This document shows, piece by piece, positions 59,701 to 64,000 of a stretch of 64,000 nt of DNA. The notes beneath the pieces are model-generated. The model was not told where the DNA came from. It did no database searches and was given only the letters and a program-made list of their open reading frames with translations. Each line of letters starts with the position of its first letter. Position 1 is the stretch's first letter. The position numbers were made by a program, and so were the translations under genes. The stretch covers positions 1 through 64,000 of the forward strand of contig JAXGGA010004417.1 in the NCBI GenBank assembly GCA_038373865.1, read 5' to 3'. Source of the DNA: Uloborus plumipes (Eukaryota > Arthropoda > Arachnida > Araneae > Uloboridae).

Positions 59701-61699
59701 CTATAGAGTTGGTACTACAAATTGTAAATTAAGCGTCACTATATTTTATAACAGTTAACAATAAACCTTATTTTGTAAAAGTCTTTTTATTTCATTGTAG
59801 GTAGTATTTAAAAGACTAAAATAACAATGGTGTTGTTTTATTATAAAATAGCGGTACCCGTACGGCTTTGCCCGTAGTATAAAATTAAAAGTTCATTTGT
59901 TAAATAATTGGTACAGCAGAAAGAATACTCTATTTTAGTTACAATTTAACTGTAATTCCTTAAAAGTATGATATAAAAATAAGCCAAAAGAGAAAATAAG
60001 CAGTGTATGTAATATTAAAATGCAGATAATTCGAGTGCTTATAAGGAATTCAAAACAAAATATCTAGTCATTCAGACTAACATTGTACCACATTTTCTAT
60101 ACTTTCTACTATACTACTAAATTTAAATATACCTACTAAAAATTTGTAGGGGCGCAATGTTAACCGGGGTGACTCACACATACTTCGAATGACTGTACTT
60201 AGTCGAAAGACACTTTTTAAAAAATATTATCCTCCACCCTTTTTTACGCTATTTACTGAGTAATATTGGGGAACATTTTAATTTAATGGATTTGCCCCTT
60301 GAGTTTTGAATAGAGGCATGGAGAGGTTTATGTTGACGTAACAGCAGAGGGGAGCATAACCCTCCAGCGACCTTCAAATTTCACCTGACATACAAGTTCT
60401 GGACAATATCTCATTAATATTCATTTTTCGAATATTACTTTAACAGTTCCTGTCTCTAGCTACTGCTTCAAAGAACTTTAACTTGCCACTGATTCATCGG
60501 CTTTGTCATTTCATTTGCATATATTTAATTTTTTGTTATAGCTGATGCTTGCAACTTGACGAGAAATAGAAGTTTTATTAAATCTGAATTTAATCTCTTT
60601 GAACTCATAATAATGAAAAATTTTAGAAAGTAATCTACCGTGTAAGCTGCTTAGCATATTCTTTTGAAGTTTTCACATTTTAAGTAAAATTTGGTGTTTA
60701 AAGTTTGAAAAGGCAGTAAAGTGCATTTAAAAATGATGGACTTCAAACTGACGAGTGTACTAGATGCACTTAGTTGTGTTTCCTGATTCCAATAATTACA
60801 CTATCATAAATATGAATTACTTCAAAAAGGCCAAAAATCTTAGTTTAAGTTAACGAATTTTTTTAATGTATTTAAATAGTTATTTCAAAAAGTATTTCAA
60901 TTCTGAAAACAACCTTTTTTTATTTTGTATATACAAATCAAAAAGTACCATTTATTGCAATTAAAGTGCAAAATATAAAAGAGAATGTAATAGTGAATCA
61001 TTTGGAATCAAAAGTGCTTGATTTTAAACTTTTATCAAAATAACTTTTTAATTCACCTTAAAATGTCAACATTGCATCATTTTGTAAATAGTTCTAGGGA
61101 TTATGCAATCATTTCTGTTGTTATCATCATCATCATCTATCATCATCCTCATAACATTAACTTCAGAATTACGTTTTAAAGACATTTAATTCAAATGAAA
61201 AAGAGAGAAAAATATGTTTATATGTGCACTCAATGTTCAAAACCTATGTTTTATTGAGCTATTGAAAATAGCCCTCGTTTATACTATCTCCTTCCACAAA
61301 AAAAAAAAAAAAAATGCAAGATAGGTCTTAAATGGAACATACATACAGATTGTGTACATAAAAAATAAGAATTATTCTCAAAATTTTCAAAACTTGTAAA
61401 AAATGAAGTCTTTAAAAATGAGCAACTTCTGCAATTTACTAAAATGTAACACCACGAAAATTTATTTTTGTATATTAAAACCTGATGTTTTTGGTGTGAT
61501 ATAAAGATTTAACGCAATTAAATTTAAAATGCAAGAAGTAGTAAATTACGTTTCGTTGCAGAGTGCTTGTTGCTGCAGCAAAGCACAATTTACAGAATTC
61601 CAACGAGCTATCTGTGCTTGCTTCTGTAGTACTTTTTTCAAACTATAAAGAAAAATTAAGAAAAATAAAAAGTTCCGTCCAGAACTAAACGAGCATACT
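56729..61699. other. AT-rich DNA, nothing firmly supported
   Basis: At 59,845-59,880 the text GCGGTACCCGTACGG-TTTGCCCGTAG resembles an end seen in dispersed arthropod repeats, but I cannot bound an element. A CATCAT microsatellite lies near 61,117-61,150. Several T-, A- and C-runs (57.7 kb). Confidence 0.35.
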
Positions 61700-62045
61700 T
61701 TTAAGTTTACATAAGTTGCAAATGCGTGTCCTTGCCGGGATTTTTCAAACAAAAAAAAGCTTGTACGAAAAGTTAATTGAACAGTTCACTCTAAAGTTAT
61801 TAAGGGGTAAAGGTTTTTGGAACTATTCAAAATTGTTCAAATCAAAAAGTCAAATATGAGAATGACGCTTCCTCTTCGGGATTTTTCGAACAAAGAAAAT
61901 GTTGTTCTTAGAGCACTGTTTACTAAAAAGTTATTGGGGGGAGGGAGCGGTTTTGTGAACTGTTCAAAATCGAACGAAAAGTTGTTCAAATCAAATAGGG
62001 AAATAAGGTGTCCTTTCCGAGAACTTTCAAACAAAAAAAAGTATT
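61700..62045 (+). repeat. 141-bp tandem repeat, about 2.4 units
   Basis: The CCG-GA-TTTTCAAACAAA block recurs with its G at 61,737, 61,878 and 62,019, spacing exactly 141 bp. AACTATTCAAAA/GAACTGTTCAAAA and GTTCAAATCAAA recur with it. Units are diverged in sequence. A G-run is at about 61,935. Confidence 0.75.
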
Positions 62046-62350
62046 TTTTTTTTTTTAAATTCCTGTAAAAGAATACTGAGCGTCAAAACGCTTTACAAGC
62101 TATACCAAAATATGTAAATTAATAATCTAAAAACTTTATTAACTACTCATTAAGAAATATGCAAAAGTATAACATAAAATCAAACATAATTTTTAAAAAT
62201 AGGACATGTGCATCTACCAAAAAGAAAATTAATGAGTTCTATGACTATGCTACTGATACAAAACAAAACTGGTCGATTTTTTAAATGAAAATTCAAATTA
62301 ACAATGGTTTTCATATAGATGTAATAATATAAAACATATTACAACATATA

Positions 62351-62515
62351 ATCAGATCCTTAGTGGCTCAGAAGTAGAAGTTTCGCCTCGAAAGCAAGAG
62401 GTCACGGGTTCGATTCCCACCGGTGCCATTAGTGTTTTTTCCTCTCTTTGTGCCGTAAATCTTTCTTGTGTTGTCATGTATGTGAATAAAGAAGTCCGAC
62501 CTCTGGAGGTAATGG
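62351..62515 (+). mobile_element. Second tRNA-derived SINE type (tRNA-Ser-like head)
   Basis: Head: TTAGTGGCTCAGAAGTAGAA (A-box-like), an anticodon-like loop CTCGAAA, and GGGTTCGATTCCC (consensus B box) ending at about 62,428. An unrelated body of about 85 bp follows. No variable arm and a weak T-stem, so it is not a tRNA gene. Different from the 23.5/45.4/46.4 kb family. Confidence 0.65.
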
Positions 62516-62539
62516 CACACTTCGTCTTGACAGTGGTTA

Positions 62540-63099
62540 CACTGTAAAAAATGAATGTTTTTACAGTACCGTAAAGTCGGGTTACTTGGACCCACAAGGA
62601 GGTTACTTGAGCCCACAGTAAAATGATAAAATCTGGGCTTGCTACTAGCATTAGAGACTGCAGAGTGCTTCTACCTAGAGGAGAAACGAGGAACTACGTG
62701 CAAGTCTTCAACTAATAAGTACCAAACCTAGATTTTCTCATTTTACTGTAATGGGCTCAAGTAACCCCTTAGGGTCCAAGTAACCCGACTTTACGGTAAA
62801 ATACAGCTAATTTTATTGTACTAAACTGTAAAATTGCTAATTTTATAGTAATAAACTAAAATTGCTAATTTTACAGTTTATTACCGTGCATTTTACAGTT
62901 TTAAACTATGCTGCTAGTATCATACTGCTGTTTTTACAGTATAATACAACTAGATTTTACGTCAATAAACTGTAAAATTACCAACTTTACAGTAAAAAAC
63001 TATAAATTGATAATTTTATAGTTTATTACTGTGCATTTTAGTTTAAATTAGAACCTCAGCTACCAGTATTATACTGTAAAATTTTCATTTTTTGCAGTG
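62540..63099. mobile_element. MITE family A, copy 5, carrying a nested MITE B
   Basis: Ends CACTGTAAAAAATGA and TTTTTTGCAGTG (63,094-63,099 for the last six bases). The interior is split by MITE B at 62,569-62,796; without it the sequence joins as TTTTTACAGTA-AATACAGCTAA, as in other copies. Confidence 0.8.
62569..62796. mobile_element. MITE family B, 228 bp, copy 2 (nested in MITE A)
   Basis: Same 228 bp as at 41,635, in the opposite orientation. Flanked by TA (62,567-62,568 and 62,797-62,798) that duplicates a TA of the host MITE. Confidence 0.9.
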
Positions 63100-64000
63100 T
63101 AATTCGACACTATTACACGACAGCAACAATATATTATCATTTACAAGTTTAATTTTCGAGAAGAATAATGTCTTTGAAACAAGCAATCAAAATCGGATAT
63201 GTTTTATTTTTCTTTTGTAATCATTGTCGTAATCAATTGCAACTTATTGTGCTCTGGGATCCCATACATCATTCGTCCTCTCATAGTCATTGAAAAACCG
63301 TATGGGTGACAACGGCGGTCCCCGTTGCGCCGTAACTGAATTGCGGGGACTTTTTTTCCTGGGGGAGAGTAGATGGGCTCATGCACAACAGGTCTTCGCA
63401 GAAGAATGACCTCCATGGAACTTTCGTAACTGCAGGCTGAATCATCACTTCCATTTTGGGTCCGAGGCTGACACCTTTTGTCAAATTTTGTGTCTTTTAT
63501 CATTTTTATTTTTTTTTACTCTCTCTCTCTCTCACCCTCACCTCCCCCCGGATTGAACGCAAAGTATTGTCAAGCGTTTTTAATAAAGTAAAAATGATTC
63601 TGTTCTGTCATATCTTAATTTTTTTTAACTAATGTAGTCACGTAAGTAATCTAGTCCTTATATGGTTATCAAAGACCGTAACGTATTTACATTTTTTTTT
63701 TTTCGCTTCGTGTAAATTTTCCACAGTAATAATTTATCAAATTTAAATGTGTTTTTATTTGCTCGCACAAATTTAGTACTCTAAATTTGTAATTGCTCTA
63801 AGCTCTTCCAGTTTTTTTTTTTCTTTTTTTAATAATCTTAAATATTTTTGTTCAGTCTTTAAAGTAAATAAAATGAAAAAATGTGTTTTCGTAGCAAATG
63901 ACCGATGGATACTTTTTCGTGTGACCGCATAGTCACGCCCGCAACACATGCAAACCGTTATTTTTTCAATACAAAAAAACTTTTTAGGAAGTTGAAAGCT
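63100..64000. other. AT-rich DNA, GC-richer patch at 63,240-63,480
   Basis: The patch is open in two frames on the minus strand (65 and 99 codons). Neither peptide is recognised, and no splice or promoter context supports it. Confidence 0.3.

Noticed and set aside
62352..62651. 99- and 82-codon minus-strand frames with GIEPVTSC/GNRTRDL-like peptides
   Set aside because: These are antisense translations of the tRNA-like SINE head, a well-known artefact.

Overview
This is an AT-rich, intron-scale stretch of an animal nuclear genome with no recognisable host protein-coding gene. The only long coding regions belong to transposable elements: a Ty3/Gypsy LTR retrotransposon, a Mutator-like transposase and a Tc1-like transposase. 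The element types (DD36E Tc1-like, PF20700-type Mutator-like, tRNA-derived SINEs, a Helentron/HINE-like element, hAT-, pogo- and TA-type MITEs) suggest an arthropod. A chelicerate, perhaps a spider, is my guess from the style of the repeats; nothing here proves it.

Layout. 1-571: the 3' half of a Tc1-like element inserted at a TA inside a Mutator-like transposase gene (572-1813, minus strand). 2.4-3.6 kb: a cluster of GTACGCACTT motifs, tandem in part. 3.6-29 kb: mostly featureless AT-rich DNA with scattered short non-autonomous elements (7.2, 8.4-9.7, 13.7, 18.5-19.1, 21.9-22.3 and 27.2-27.9 kb), a SINE at 23.5 kb, a 49-bp tandem repeat at 17.3 kb and several GC-richer islands that could be conserved non-coding elements. 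29.3-37.2 kb: a dense nest of repeats. It holds a HINE-like element with an exact 144-bp array, a 40-bp satellite split by a 2.9-kb foldback element, and a 280-bp triplication split by two more elements. 37-48 kb: MITEs at 40.7-41.9 kb and two SINEs at 45.4 and 46.4 kb. 48,477-53,994: a complete Gypsy element on the minus strand with two matching 299-bp LTRs. 54-64 kb: AT-rich DNA with short TIR elements, a 141-bp tandem repeat and a MITE nested in a MITE near 62.6 kb.

The LTR element is the one potentially functional unit. It has a primer binding site, gag with a zinc knuckle, pol in the -1 frame with protease, RT, RNase H and DD35E integrase plus a GPY/F motif, and a polypurine tract. Each LTR carries a tRNA-Gly-like segment with A- and B-box-like sequences. 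The region 29-37 kb is useful because three nested insertions can be verified by arithmetic: removing each insert plus one copy of its target duplication restores the host repeat period.
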